From: Vibrio agarilyticus
Lineage (GTDB): Bacteria > Pseudomonadota > Gammaproteobacteria > Enterobacterales > Vibrionaceae
Assembly (NCBI RefSeq): GCF_012641465.1
Contig: NZ_JABAIK010000005.1
Location: 62,001-126,000, forward strand
Reading direction: 5' to 3'
DNA length: 64,000 bases
The notes below the pieces were generated by a model. That model was given only the letters and a program-made list of their open reading frames with translations, had not been told where the DNA came from and ran no database searches. Below, one piece after another: positions 35,211-45,451 of the stretch (its first letter is position 1; every line of letters starts with the position of its first letter). The position numbers and the translations under genes are program-made.

Positions 35211-37823
35211 ATGACTCACGCACCTCAAGCTAAGTACCGAAAGGATTACCAAGCGCCAACACATACTATTACTGATATTGATTTGGTCTTTGACCTACAC
35301 GATACCGCGACCCTTGTGACCGCAATTTCAGCCGTTCAGCAACAAACAGATCTCAATCAGCTTGTATTAGACGGTGATAACTTAACTCTAAAAAGCGTTC
35401 GAGTTGATGGCGCGGATTGGTCAGATTATCAACAAACAGAGGGCCAACTGCAGCTTAATAACTTGCCTGAAACATTTGAGCTAGAAATTGTGACCGAAAT
35501 TAACCCTGAGGCGAATAGCGCTTTGGAAGGGTTATATAAATCGGGTGGTGCATTTTGCACTCAATGTGAAGCAGAAGGTTTTCGTCGAATCACATACTAT
35601 TTGGATCGTCCAGACGTATTAGCTAAGTTCACGACAAAGGTGATGGCAGAGAAGTCGCTTTACCCATTTTTGCTAAGTAATGGTAATCGAGTTGACGAAG
35701 GTGAGCTTGAAAACGGACGTCACTGGGTAAAATGGCAAGATCCGCATCCAAAACCAGCTTACTTGTTTGCCTTGGTCGCTGGGGATTTCGATGTCCTGCG
35801 CGATAAGTTTATTACGCGCTCAGGGCGCGATGTCGCATTAGAAATCTTTGTTGATAAAGGCAATCTCGACCGCGCTACTCATGCAATGACTTCATTGATT
35901 AACTCAATGAAGTGGGATGAACAGCGATTCGATCTAGAGTATGACTTAGATATCTATATGATTGTCGCGGTTGATTTTTTCAACATGGGCGCTATGGAAA
36001 ATAAAGGTTTGAACATCTTTAACTCAAAATTTGTTCTTGCCAACGATCAGACGGCAACAGATAGCGAGTATCTGGGTATCGAAGCGGTGATCGGTCATGA
36101 GTATTTTCATAACTGGACAGGCAATCGAGTGACGTGTCAGGATTGGTTTCAGTTAAGCCTTAAAGAAGGATTAACCGTATTCCGTGACCAAGAATTTTCT
36201 TCTGATCTTGGTTCTCGCACCGTAAATCGTATTAACAATGTCAAAATTATTCGTGGGCCGCAATTTGCGGAAGATGCCAGTCCGATGTCTCATCCCATCC
36301 GTCCTGAGAAAGTGATTGAGATGAACAACTTCTATACATTGACTGTGTATGAAAAGGGCAGCGAAGTGATCCGCATGTATCATACTTTGCTTGGCGAGGC
36401 GGGTTTTCAAAAGGGTATGAAGCTCTATTTTGAACATCATGATGGTACCGCGGCGACTTGTGAAGATTTTGTCAGAGCAATGGAAGACGCGAATGGTGTC
36501 GATTTAACTCAGTTCCGCCGTTGGTATAGCCAGTCTGGAACACCTGTGGTTAGCGTCACAAGTGACTATGACGCCATTAAGCAAACTTATTCACTCACAA
36601 TTAACCAGATGACGCCTGCCACACAGGATCAGAAAGAAAAACTGCCGCTTCATATTCCATTTGATATCGAGCTTTATGCCAAAGACGGCTCAGTGTTTGA
36701 GTTGATAAGTGGTGGTAAATCATTGCATCATGTTTTGAATGTCACCGAAGCAAGCCAGACTTTTGTTTTTGATAATATTAGCGAAGAGCCGATTCCTTCT
36801 TTGCTTCGAGAGTTCTCGGCACCGGTTAAATTGGAATATAACTACAGTGATGCAGAACTTGCCTTTTTGATGATTCACGCAAGTAATGGTTTTTCACGCT
36901 GGGATGCAAGTCAGATGCTGCTTGCTAAACACATTAAAGCTAATGTGGCACTGAGTGAAAAAGGTGAGTTGTCAGCTATCAGTTGGCCCACTCATATGGT
37001 AGACGCCTTCCGTGGTGTTTTACTGAGTGAAAATTTAGAGCCAGCTTTGATTGCACAATTTATGACATTGCCAAGTCATAATGAGGTTAGTGGATGGTAT
37101 CAACGTGTCGATGTTGATGCTATTGCACAGGTTTTACAGAGTCTAACAGTATGTTTTGCTAGCGAACTAGCGGATGAACTGAGTGCGGTATATCACAACC
37201 TGAAACAAACCGAATATTCAATTGATCATGCCGCGATAGGCGAGCGGGACTTGAGAAATACCTGTTTGCAGTATCTTGCCTACACACCAGATGGTAACCA
37301 ACTGGTTGAACTTCAATACACAAACTCTACTAATATGACAGATACGATTGCTGCAATGAAAGCGGCAAACGACGCTCAACTTGAGTGTCGTGCGTCACTC
37401 ATGGCTGATTATAGTGAGAAATGGCAGCACGATGGTCTAGTAATGGATAAATGGTTTGTGCTTCAAGGGAGTAATCCTGCTAAGAATGCGTTGGAAAATT
37501 TGAAGGTGACAATGTCACATCCTGCGTTTAGCCTCAAGAATCCTAACCGCACCCGTAGCCTCATCGGTTCGTTTCTTAATATGAATCCGGTTAATTTTCA
37601 TGACCGCTCTGGTGCGGGTTACCGCTTTGCCGGCCAGATTCTACGTGAGTTGAACAGCAGGAATCCTCAAGTTGCTTCTCGTTTAATTGACCCGCTATTG
37701 AAAATGGCGAAATACGATGATGAACGCCAGAACCTGATTCGAAGAGAGCTCGAAGGGCTAAAGGCTTTAGATAATCTTGCCAATGACTTATTTGAGAAAG
37801 TCACAAAGGCGCTCGAGGGCTAA
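35211..37823 (+). CDS. pepN: Aminopeptidase N (PepN)
   Basis: An 870-residue cytosolic zinc aminopeptidase of family M1 that completes peptide turnover. The exopeptidase motif GAMEN is at about 260-264 and the zinc site HEYFHNW-x-E at about 296-320 (HEYFH, then KEGLTVFRDQEF). The start MTHAPQAKYRKDYQAP at 35211 matches E. coli PepN in length and sequence and follows AAGGATG; the open frame starts earlier at 35136. A perfect matS site lies within the C-terminal part. Confidence 0.95.
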   Translation: MTHAPQAKYRKDYQAPTHTITDIDLVFDLHDTATLVTAISAVQQQTDLNQLVLDGDNLTLKSVRVDGADWSDYQQTEGQLQLNNLPETFELEIVTEINPEANSALEGLYKSGGAFCTQCEAEGFRRITYYLDRPDVLAKFTTKVMAEKSLYPFLLSNGNRVDEGELENGRHWVKWQDPHPKPAYLFALVAGDFDVLRDKFITRSGRDVALEIFVDKGNLDRATHAMTSLINSMKWDEQRFDLEYDLDIYMIVAVDFFNMGAMENKGLNIFNSKFVLANDQTATDSEYLGIEAVIGHEYFHNWTGNRVTCQDWFQLSLKEGLTVFRDQEFSSDLGSRTVNRINNVKIIRGPQFAEDASPMSHPIRPEKVIEMNNFYTLTVYEKGSEVIRMYHTLLGEAGFQKGMKLYFEHHDGTAATCEDFVRAMEDANGVDLTQFRRWYSQSGTPVVSVTSDYDAIKQTYSLTINQMTPATQDQKEKLPLHIPFDIELYAKDGSVFELISGGKSLHHVLNVTEASQTFVFDNISEEPIPSLLREFSAPVKLEYNYSDAELAFLMIHASNGFSRWDASQMLLAKHIKANVALSEKGELSAISWPTHMVDAFRGVLLSENLEPALIAQFMTLPSHNEVSGWYQRVDVDAIAQVLQSLTVCFASELADELSAVYHNLKQTEYSIDHAAIGERDLRNTCLQYLAYTPDGNQLVELQYTNSTNMTDTIAAMKAANDAQLECRASLMADYSEKWQHDGLVMDKWFVLQGSNPAKNALENLKVTMSHPAFSLKNPNRTRSLIGSFLNMNPVNFHDRSGAGYRFAGQILRELNSRNPQVASRLIDPLLKMAKYDDERQNLIRRELEGLKALDNLANDLFEKVTKALEG
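37506..37518. promoter_or_regulatory. matS site inside pepN
   Basis: GTGACAATGTCAC, a perfect match to GTGACRNYGTCAC. Confidence 0.85.
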
Positions 37824-37919
37824 TTTTAAGTTGAATTCGGTCTGCTGCATTATGTTGGTTATATACCCAAACAACTTGGTATACTTAGGCGCTAGGGTAT
37901 ATGAAGGTGCAGCAGACCG

Positions 37920-38138
37920 ATGAACCGTTATTATTTTTCGCTTAATATCAGTTATCACACATTTTTACAGCACTATTCTGGGGCGGCCAGTCAAGTTCAA
38001 GTGATTACCGATAACGGACTGCGTTTGCAAATGCCAGCCACGAGGCTGCGTCCTTTTTTAACTCAGCTTGGCCTAAAAGGTCGTTTTCGTTTAATGACCA
38101 CGACCACCAACAAATTCCACTCTTTAGAACAACTTTAA
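37920..38138 (+). CDS. DUF2835 family protein
   Basis: A 72-residue protein (MNRYYFSLNISYHTFLQHYSG..., LRLQMPATRLRPFLTQLGLKGRF) matching the DUF2835 family of small proteins of unknown function. There is no signal peptide or membrane segment. It lies between pepN and the NAD-glutamate dehydrogenase, an arrangement I remember from other vibrios. Confidence 0.85.
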   Translation: MNRYYFSLNISYHTFLQHYSGAASQVQVITDNGLRLQMPATRLRPFLTQLGLKGRFRLMTTTTNKFHSLEQL

Positions 38139-38206
38139 TCGCTCAACCCCGTTTTCCTTACCTATCCTTATGATGTATTCATTAGAAAGTCATAGGTAGG
38201 CTGGTT

Positions 38207-41200
38207 ATGTCCCAACCGCGCACTGTTGTCCCTGTTTTACTCGATAAAGTATATCAACGTATCCAGGCGAAATTTGAATCGTCGCAGTGTGCACTGCTGT
38301 TAAGCTTAGCAAAACGCCTTTTCAGTAACGTGAGTGAAGAGGACCTACTTGCTCGAGATCCGGCGGATTTGTACGGAGCAGTCGTCAGCTTGTGGCAGCG
38401 CTTAGCTATGCATAAAGCAGACGATATTTCGGTGAGCGTATTTAATCCTGATGTCACTCATCAAGGGTGGCAATCTAATCACACAGTCATCGAGATTGTG
38501 ATTAAAGACAGTCCATTTCTGGTTGATTCTATCAAAATGGCTCTATCTCGGTTGGGATTAACAACTCACCTCATGTTAAGTAATCCAGTGCGAATCAAAC
38601 GGAACAAGCAAGATAGCATCATTGAAATTGGTCGCGATAAAGGTGAAACCTTGTCGCTCTTTCATCTTGAAGTCGACTGTTTGAGTGATGCTCAAGAGAT
38701 GAATAACCTAAAAAATGAACTGCTTTGTGTATTAAACGATACTCGCTTGGTGGTGAGCGACTGGCAGCCAATGGTGGACAAGCTTAAAAGTATCACTACC
38801 AACCTTTCTGCGTTACCGTGTAACAATGAAGGCATCGAAGAGCGACGTAAAGAAACCATCGCGTTTCTAAACTGGATGACTAAGCACAATTTTACTTTTA
38901 TGGGGTACAAGGAATTCGATCTTGTAGGCAAGGGCGATGCAAAGGAACTTGTACCGACAAAAACAGCAGGTCTAGGTCTGTTTGCGCAAACAAGCCATGT
39001 CCATAAAGTAAAATTAAGTGAGCTATCAACAGCGGCAAGACTTGAAATTCAAAAAGATGAAATCTTAGTACTGACAAAGGGAAATCAGGCTTCAAGAATT
39101 CATAGGCCTGCTTACTATGATTATGTTGGTATAAAAAAATACGATGAGAAAGGCCGTGTCTGTGGTGAGCACCGCTTCACGGGGCTTTACACATCTGCGG
39201 TTTATAACCAAACCGTGGCGAACATTCCTTTAGTCCGTGACAAAGTAAATCGCATTCTTGACACCAGTGGTTATTTGAAAGGGTCTTATGCATTCAAAGC
39301 ATTACACAATATATTAGAAAACTACCCTCGAGATGAACTACTGCAAGCAAGTGAAGAGGCGTTATTAGACGTCGGCAAAGGTGTGGTGCAGATGCAAGAT
39401 AGAGATATGCTGCGTTTGTTCGTTCGCCGTGATCCCTTTGGCCGATTCTTTAGTGCAATGGTTTACGTTACCAAAGAGCGTTACAACACTCAATTACGTC
39501 GACAAACCCAAAAAATATTTCAAACGCACTTTGGTAGTGATAAAGCAGTCGAGTTTACGACATTTTTTTCTGAAAGCTCCTTGGCCAGAACCCACTACAT
39601 TGTTCGTGTCGAGAACAATGAGCAGACTATCGATGTAAAAGCCATTGAAAGCGACTTAATTGAAGCTGCTTCAACGTGGTCAGATAGATTAAAGCACTCT
39701 TTGATGGCGCATCAAGGAGAAAGTCTTGGTATTAAGCTCTTTAAGCAATATCAAAACTCATTTTCTCATTCATATCAACATGATGTGATGCCAAGTTCCG
39801 CTGTGGCAGATATTGATCAACTGCAACACCTTGACGACGTTAATCGATTAGGAATGCTATTTTATCGCCCACAAGAGCTTACCAGTCATTCACAATCGGT
39901 ACACTTAAAGCTTTATCATCGAGATGATCCATTGCATTTGTCTGATGTGATGCCCATCTTAGAAAATCTTGGCCTTAGGATCATTGGTGAGTCACCTTAT
40001 GAAATCAGACGAACCGATGGCCAGGTCTTTTGGATCCTGGATTTTTCTATGCTGCGCAATCGAGATCATTCATTTGATCTTGATGAAGCAAGAGAGCGGC
40101 TACAGGATGCTTTCGCTGCAATTTGGTACCGTAAACTCGAAAACGATGGCTTTAATCGATTAATATTAGCGACGAAACTCACTGGGCGGGAAGTTGTCAT
40201 TCTTCGTTCGTACGCAAGATATATGCGTCAAGTTGGTTTCCCTTTTAGTCAGCAATATATCGAGAATACTCTGGCGAATCATGCCAATTTAGCCGAAAGC
40301 TTGGTTGAATTATTCAAAGTTCGTTTCAACCCACGCTCAAGCAATCGTGATGATCGGCAGCAAAGTTTGATTTCTCTTCTTGATGATCAGCTCAAGAAGG
40401 TCGAGAGCTTGGATGATGACCGCATTGTTCGTCGCTATATGGATATGATTTTGGCGACTCAGCGTACCAATTATTTTCAAACCAATGAGTCGAACGAACC
40501 CAAAGCTTGGTTGTCACTAAAACTTGCGCCAACAAAAATTCCTGAAATGCCGTTGCCAATCCTTAACCACGAAATTTTTGTCTACGCAACGGATGTTGAA
40601 GGGGTTCACCTGCGCGGCGGAAAAATCGCACGAGGAGGACTGCGCTGGTCGGATAGGCAAGAAGATTTTCGAACCGAAATTCTTGGATTAGTAAAAGCGC
40701 AGCAAGTGAAAAATACCGTCATTGTGCCCGTTGGTGCTAAAGGTGGTTTTGTCTGTAAGCATCAAGCCAAATTTGAAGAGCGAAACGCCTTACTGGCAGA
40801 GGGCCAGCGCTGTTATCAAATATTCATTCGTGGCCTCCTTGATGTGTCCGATAACATTGTCGAAGAGAAAGTGGTTTCACCACCAAATTGCATTTGTCAC
40901 GATGATGATGATCCTTATCTTGTTGTTGCTGCGGACAAAGGGACAGCGACGTTTTCTGATCTTGCCAACCTTGTGGCCGCGGATTACCAGTTTTGGCTCG
41001 ATGATGGATTTGCGTCTGGTGGCTCCAACGGCTATGACCATAAAGCGATGGGCATTACGGCTAAGGGCGCCTGGGAGTCAGTAAAACGGCATTTTCGTGA
41101 AATGGGAGTCAACTGCCAAGAAGATGCTATTACCGTGGTCGGTATTGGTGATATGGCTGGGGATGTATTTGGCAATGGTATGCTGTTGTCCAAGACGATC

Positions 41201-43045
41201 CATTTACAAGCGGCGTTTAATCATCAACATATCTTCATTGATCCCACACCGAATGCAAAAACGAGCTGGAAGGAAAGGGAGCGCCTTTTTTATCAAACGG
41301 GCTCAAACTGGGAGGATTATGATCGGTTGTTGATCTCTAAAGGCGGTGGGATCTTTTCGCGGCGCGCCAAATCGATTGACTTGTCGCCTGAGATCCAACG
41401 CTTGATTGGCACCGATGCGCAGCGACTCACACCCAATGATCTTATTAAGGCGATACTCAAACTACCTGTTGATTTACTTTGGAATGGAGGGATTGGAACC
41501 TACGTTAAAGCCTGCACGGAAGATCATTTGCAGGTAGGGGACAGAGCCAATGACGCCTTAAGAATTAACGGTAATGAGCTCAATGCAAAAGTGGTCGGTG
41601 AAGGTGGTAATCTCGGGATGACGCAGTTGGCACGAATTGAATTCGCTTTGCGCGGTGGTAGAGTCAACACAGATTTTGTCGATAATGTCGGTGGCGTTGA
41701 TTGCTCAGATAATGAAGTTAACATCAAGATTTTGCTTAATCAGCGTGTATCGGCAAGTGATTTAACCTTAAAGCAGCGTAATCAGTTACTTGAACGAATG
41801 CAAGATGAGGTAAGTACATTGGTTCTTTCTCATGCATATCAGCAAGCCGAATCGATTTCTGTCACTGAGTCATTGGGCGTGAAACCCACGAAAGAACATA
41901 TTCGTTTCATTCACGGACTCGAAAAAACCGGATTACTTGATAGGGCATTAGAAGGCTTGCCGAATGATGAATCCTTGTATGAGCGAGAGAAAAAAGGACT
42001 AGGTCTTACGCGGCCTGAACTCGCTGTATTAACGGCTTACGCCAAAATGGCGTTGAAACAGACAGTGATGGAACCACTCATTGTTGATGACCCATTCCAC
42101 CAGCGTCAATTAGAGCACTATTTCCCCTCAGAGTTACGTGGTAACTTTGAACGGTATATGTTAGAGCATCCTTTATGCTCAGAAATCATTGCAACCTCGG
42201 TAGCCAACCAAATTGTCAACGAAATGGGTGCCAATTTCGTCTCACGCTTGCAAGAAGAGACAGGCTCGAGTTCTGCTGAAGTGGCAAATGCATATTGTGC
42301 TGCGCGAGAAATTTTTTCGGTCGGCGTCTTATACCAAGAGATTCGGGGCCTAGATAATCACGCCCAGTGTGACGCCCAGTATCACTTGTTTTTACTATTG
42401 CGACAAACGCTTCGGCGCTTAACACGCTGGCTGATTCGTAACAGATTCGCAAAGCAGTCAGTTGATACTCTGGTTGCCAAGTTCAAACCGTCAGTCGAGG
42501 CACTTCAGCAATGTCTTGAAAACGTGATCAGCAAAGAAGAACAGGCTGAATGTGAAGATTTGATGCTTAAGTGGGTTGAGTTGGGTATTACCGATTCACT
42601 GGCTAAGCAAGTGTCATTGCTGCCTGCGCTTCAAAGTGCGTTTGATATATCGACAGTGGCAACGGAGCTGAAGCAAACCATTGTGACGACCGCTCGAGCC
42701 TATTTTTATTTAGGGCAGCGGCTGGATCTGTATTGGTTTATGCAACAAATTAACACCCAAGCGGTAGAGAATTATTGGCAAGCCTCGGCCAGAGCCGCAT
42801 TTCGAGAAGATTTAGAATGGCAACAAAGGCAGCTTACACAACAAGCGCTGAAATGTACTGAATGTGGCCACGACAACGTGATTAATTCGCTTAATCAATG
42901 GTTAAGCCGTAATCAATCCTCCACTGAACGTTGGACGAATATTCTTAACGAATTTAAAGTTGGCACTGCTCATGAATTCGCCAAGTTCTCAGTTGCTCTG
43001 CGAGAATTATTACTTTTAAATTTGAATTGTTCTTCAAATGAGTAA
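38207..43045 (+). CDS. gdhB: Large NAD-specific glutamate dehydrogenase (GDH-180 class)
   Basis: A 1612-residue cytosolic enzyme catalysing NAD-dependent oxidative deamination of glutamate to 2-oxoglutarate and ammonia. The N-terminal half carries ACT-like regulatory regions (VIEIVIKDSPFLVDSIKMAL near residue 90). The catalytic domain is in the middle (LRGGKIARGGLRWSDRQEDFRTEILGL near 800; VGAKGGFVCKH supplies the substrate Lys), followed by the NAD-binding part (VVGIGDMAGDVFGNGMLLS near 985; VGEGGNLGMTQLARIEF). The length matches the ~1600-residue class. AGGTAGG precedes the ATG and a strong terminator follows. Confidence 0.95.
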   Translation: MSQPRTVVPVLLDKVYQRIQAKFESSQCALLLSLAKRLFSNVSEEDLLARDPADLYGAVVSLWQRLAMHKADDISVSVFNPDVTHQGWQSNHTVIEIVIKDSPFLVDSIKMALSRLGLTTHLMLSNPVRIKRNKQDSIIEIGRDKGETLSLFHLEVDCLSDAQEMNNLKNELLCVLNDTRLVVSDWQPMVDKLKSITTNLSALPCNNEGIEERRKETIAFLNWMTKHNFTFMGYKEFDLVGKGDAKELVPTKTAGLGLFAQTSHVHKVKLSELSTAARLEIQKDEILVLTKGNQASRIHRPAYYDYVGIKKYDEKGRVCGEHRFTGLYTSAVYNQTVANIPLVRDKVNRILDTSGYLKGSYAFKALHNILENYPRDELLQASEEALLDVGKGVVQMQDRDMLRLFVRRDPFGRFFSAMVYVTKERYNTQLRRQTQKIFQTHFGSDKAVEFTTFFSESSLARTHYIVRVENNEQTIDVKAIESDLIEAASTWSDRLKHSLMAHQGESLGIKLFKQYQNSFSHSYQHDVMPSSAVADIDQLQHLDDVNRLGMLFYRPQELTSHSQSVHLKLYHRDDPLHLSDVMPILENLGLRIIGESPYEIRRTDGQVFWILDFSMLRNRDHSFDLDEARERLQDAFAAIWYRKLENDGFNRLILATKLTGREVVILRSYARYMRQVGFPFSQQYIENTLANHANLAESLVELFKVRFNPRSSNRDDRQQSLISLLDDQLKKVESLDDDRIVRRYMDMILATQRTNYFQTNESNEPKAWLSLKLAPTKIPEMPLPILNHEIFVYATDVEGVHLRGGKIARGGLRWSDRQEDFRTEILGLVKAQQVKNTVIVPVGAKGGFVCKHQAKFEERNALLAEGQRCYQIFIRGLLDVSDNIVEEKVVSPPNCICHDDDDPYLVVAADKGTATFSDLANLVAADYQFWLDDGFASGGSNGYDHKAMGITAKGAWESVKRHFREMGVNCQEDAITVVGIGDMAGDVFGNGMLLSKTIHLQAAFNHQHIFIDPTPNAKTSWKERERLFYQTGSNWEDYDRLLISKGGGIFSRRAKSIDLSPEIQRLIGTDAQRLTPNDLIKAILKLPVDLLWNGGIGTYVKACTEDHLQVGDRANDALRINGNELNAKVVGEGGNLGMTQLARIEFALRGGRVNTDFVDNVGGVDCSDNEVNIKILLNQRVSASDLTLKQRNQLLERMQDEVSTLVLSHAYQQAESISVTESLGVKPTKEHIRFIHGLEKTGLLDRALEGLPNDESLYEREKKGLGLTRPELAVLTAYAKMALKQTVMEPLIVDDPFHQRQLEHYFPSELRGNFERYMLEHPLCSEIIATSVANQIVNEMGANFVSRLQEETGSSSAEVANAYCAAREIFSVGVLYQEIRGLDNHAQCDAQYHLFLLLRQTLRRLTRWLIRNRFAKQSVDTLVAKFKPSVEALQQCLENVISKEEQAECEDLMLKWVELGITDSLAKQVSLLPALQSAFDISTVATELKQTIVTTARAYFYLGQRLDLYWFMQQINTQAVENYWQASARAAFREDLEWQQRQLTQQALKCTECGHDNVINSLNQWLSRNQSSTERWTNILNEFKVGTAHEFAKFSVALRELLLLNLNCSSNE

Positions 43046-43051
43046 TAATAC

Positions 43052-43076
43052 AGCCCCGTTTACACGGGGCTTTTTT
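43052..43076 (+). terminator. Intrinsic terminator after gdhB
   Basis: AGCCCCGT (43052-43059), loop TTAC, ACGGGGCT (43064-43071) and a run of T to 43076. Confidence 0.92.
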
Positions 43077-43090
43077 CTTTCGGAGGCAGC

Positions 43091-44101
43091 ATGCTTTACC
43101 GTCTAGCCAGGACTGGCTTTTTTCAACTCGATGCCGAAAAGGCACACGATCTCGCAATTGAAAATTTTAAACGTTTTAATGGCACACCTTTTGATCGTTT
43201 TTACCGTCAAAACTTACCACACCGCCCAGTAGAGTGCATGGGTATCACGTTTCGAAATCCAGTTGGTCTTGCGGCGGGTTTGGACAAAAATGGTGAGTGC
43301 ATTGAAGCATTTGATGCGATGGGATTTGGTTACATTGAAGTTGGTACAGTAACTCCACGGCCACAATCAGGAAATGACAAGCCACGCCTGTTCCGCCTTC
43401 TTGAGGCTGATGGCATTATTAACCGAATGGGTTTTAACAACCTTGGCGTTGATAACTTAGTTGAAAATGTGAAACGCGCAAAGTTTGACTGTGTGCTTGG
43501 TATCAATATTGGTAAAAACAAAGACACACCGATTGAGAAGGGCGTTGATGACTACTTGATCTGTATGGAGAAAGTCTACCAATACGCAGGTTACATTGCA
43601 GTCAATATTTCCTCACCAAATACACCAGGGTTACGCTCGCTTCAATATGGCGAAGCATTAGATGAGCTACTTGCTGCACTAAAAACTAAGCAAGCAGAGT
43701 TGGCAGAAAAGCATAGCAAATATGTACCATTAGCGCTAAAGATCGCGCCAGATCTTAGCGATCAAGAAATCAGTCAAATTTGTCAATCATTGATCAAAAA
43801 TCATATTGATGGCGTTATCGCAACAAACACCACACTTGATCGATCAATGGTAGAAGGTATGAAGTTTGCTAATGAAGCCGGTGGATTGAGTGGCCGCCCA
43901 GTTCAACTTCGCAGTACAGAAGTGGTTAAGCAACTTTACCAAGAACTTGGCGATCAAATTCCAATCATGGGTGTTGGTGGTATCGACTCCTACTCAGCGG
44001 CTAAAGAAAAGTTGCTTGCTGGCGCCAAATTGGTGCAAGTTTATTCTGGATTTATTTATCATGGTCCAGGTCTCATTAAGAAGATTGTCAAAAATCTTTA
44101 G
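43091..44101 (+). CDS. pyrD: Dihydroorotate dehydrogenase (quinone), class 2
   Basis: A 336-residue inner-membrane-associated flavoenzyme that oxidises dihydroorotate to orotate with quinone as acceptor (pyrimidine synthesis). It has the N-terminal amphipathic helix of class 2 enzymes ([21 protein letters not shown]), [14 protein letters not shown], the catalytic Ser region [14 protein letters not shown] and FMN-binding [24 protein letters not shown] precedes the ATG, which lies just after the gdhB terminator. Confidence 0.96.
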   Translation: MLYRLARTGFFQLDAEKAHDLAIENFKRFNGTPFDRFYRQNLPHRPVECMGITFRNPVGLAAGLDKNGECIEAFDAMGFGYIEVGTVTPRPQSGNDKPRLFRLLEADGIINRMGFNNLGVDNLVENVKRAKFDCVLGINIGKNKDTPIEKGVDDYLICMEKVYQYAGYIAVNISSPNTPGLRSLQYGEALDELLAALKTKQAELAEKHSKYVPLALKIAPDLSDQEISQICQSLIKNHIDGVIATNTTLDRSMVEGMKFANEAGGLSGRPVQLRSTEVVKQLYQELGDQIPIMGVGGIDSYSAAKEKLLAGAKLVQVYSGFIYHGPGLIKKIVKNL

Positions 44102-44160
44102 CTCGACAAACTTGACATGAAAATTTGACTTTTTATCGTCAATTTCAAGCAATTACTATC

Positions 44161-44190
44161 AAGAGGAAAGTCCACTTTCCTCTTTTTTTT
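44161..44190 (+). terminator. Intrinsic terminator after pyrD
   Basis: AAGAGGAAAG (44161-44170), loop TCCA, CTTTCCTCTT (44175-44184), T run to 44190. Confidence 0.92.
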
Positions 44191-44331
44191 CCGTTTTACA
44201 TTTGTAGAATTTCGCTTAAGCCAAATCGTTATTGCCGAGTAATGTGTGAATAGCTTAGGTCGATAACGAAGCGTAGCCAATGATGTTAGATGGTCTACCT
44301 ATGTGATTAAACAAAAGCGAGAACGGACATC

Positions 44332-44880
44332 ATGCTTAAGCCTAGCGACAAATGGACATGGTTTTACGACAACACATCATCATGCTTAATGCTTGACCTC
44401 GGGGATGAGCTCCTGTTTCGTGCAAACTTAGCATCACGCTGGTTGGTTGACTACGCCTTTCAAAACAATCAATTTACTGTTGATGATGCAAGTGCATTTC
44501 AATCCTATCGTGAAAGATTAAGTGAACTGCCGATTACCCCTTATCGCCAAGAAGAGCTGGCACTCTATTGTGTGGCCGCTAAACGTTTTCATAAACCCGT
44601 ACAACCCAAAAGTTGGTTCTTTGAAGCGCAAGGCTATGATGCGCCTCACCAAGATGGTGATGTCGTGATTCTTAAATCAGCCTACCAAGCAGGGCATTTT
44701 ATCGTTGTTGAAGCAGGAGAGAGCGCCTCTCTTCTATGCTACGTCGATATTGAGCCAATGACACTAACCGATTCAAAATCGATGAAATTTGGCGATTTTA
44801 TCAAAGTGATGCACGATAGAATTGCGCCCGCTAATTTTGGTTCTTTGGATTTGTGCCTCCCCATGGCGATGGTCGGTTAG
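44332..44880 (+). CDS. zapC: Cell-division protein ZapC
   Basis: A 182-residue cytosolic FtsZ-ring stabiliser. MLKPSDKWTWFYD, LMLDLGDELLFRANLASRWLVDYAF and the C-terminal FGDFIKVMHDRI are diagnostic. It lies downstream of pyrD as in E. coli and other gammaproteobacteria. A GGA element precedes the ATG. Confidence 0.93.
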   Translation: MLKPSDKWTWFYDNTSSCLMLDLGDELLFRANLASRWLVDYAFQNNQFTVDDASAFQSYRERLSELPITPYRQEELALYCVAAKRFHKPVQPKSWFFEAQGYDAPHQDGDVVILKSAYQAGHFIVVEAGESASLLCYVDIEPMTLTDSKSMKFGDFIKVMHDRIAPANFGSLDLCLPMAMVG

Positions 44881-45451
44881 CTGACCATTCCTATCATTAG
44901 AGAAGTGCGTTTACCGCACTTTATCGCGCAGTTGCTGCTTTGCAAGCCCCTCCTAAAGACACTCCTTTACGCATAAATCAGCGTGTATTTTTGTTTACGA
45001 TGAATTTCTCATTATAAGTCCGTGTATCTACGTACCATCTTTTTAATTAATTCCACGTTATCGAGGCGATTTAAGGTAAAACGCGTTTGATTTAGATCAT
45101 ATAAATCAGCATTAAAACTGAGATTTTCCCTCCAAATTAGAAATGTTTTTTGTGCTATTGGCCCGCAATTCCTACCTAGTTTATTCATATATTAGCGAGT
45201 AACTTCCTCTTTATGGGGTAAATGTAGCAAAGTTACACACGTCAATTCCATTTGGTATAGTCCAATTTTTATGTGAATATTCATTCACTCCGCAGTTGGC
45301 AAGTGCTCACTGTAGTCTCGACCCATAGCAGAGCACTCTATGACGGGCTGACTTACTTTCCTATCTTGTGCTTTGGCGGTGATTGAAAACCTAAGCAATC
45401 GTACTCAGAGTCGGGTATACTTAGTGCCATTTTTATTAGCTGCAGAACACT
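44881..45451. other. Long intergenic region between zapC and rlmKL
   Basis: This 571-bp stretch has no credible coding frame. It contains a small hairpin AAGTGCG/CGCACTT (44903-44921) with a short loop that may end zapC transcripts, an FNR-like box (45087-45100) and a TATACT (about 45416-45421) 30 bp before rlmKL that could be its -10 box. It is long for such a gene pair and could hold a small RNA; nothing more specific is seen. Confidence 0.5.
45087..45100 (+). promoter_or_regulatory. FNR-like box in the zapC-rlmKL gap
   Basis: TTGAT-TTAG-ATCAT matches TTGAT-N4-ATCAA at 9 of 10 positions. It is about 350 bp from rlmKL, too far for normal control of that gene, so either an unseen transcript starts here or the match is chance. 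Confidence 0.3.
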
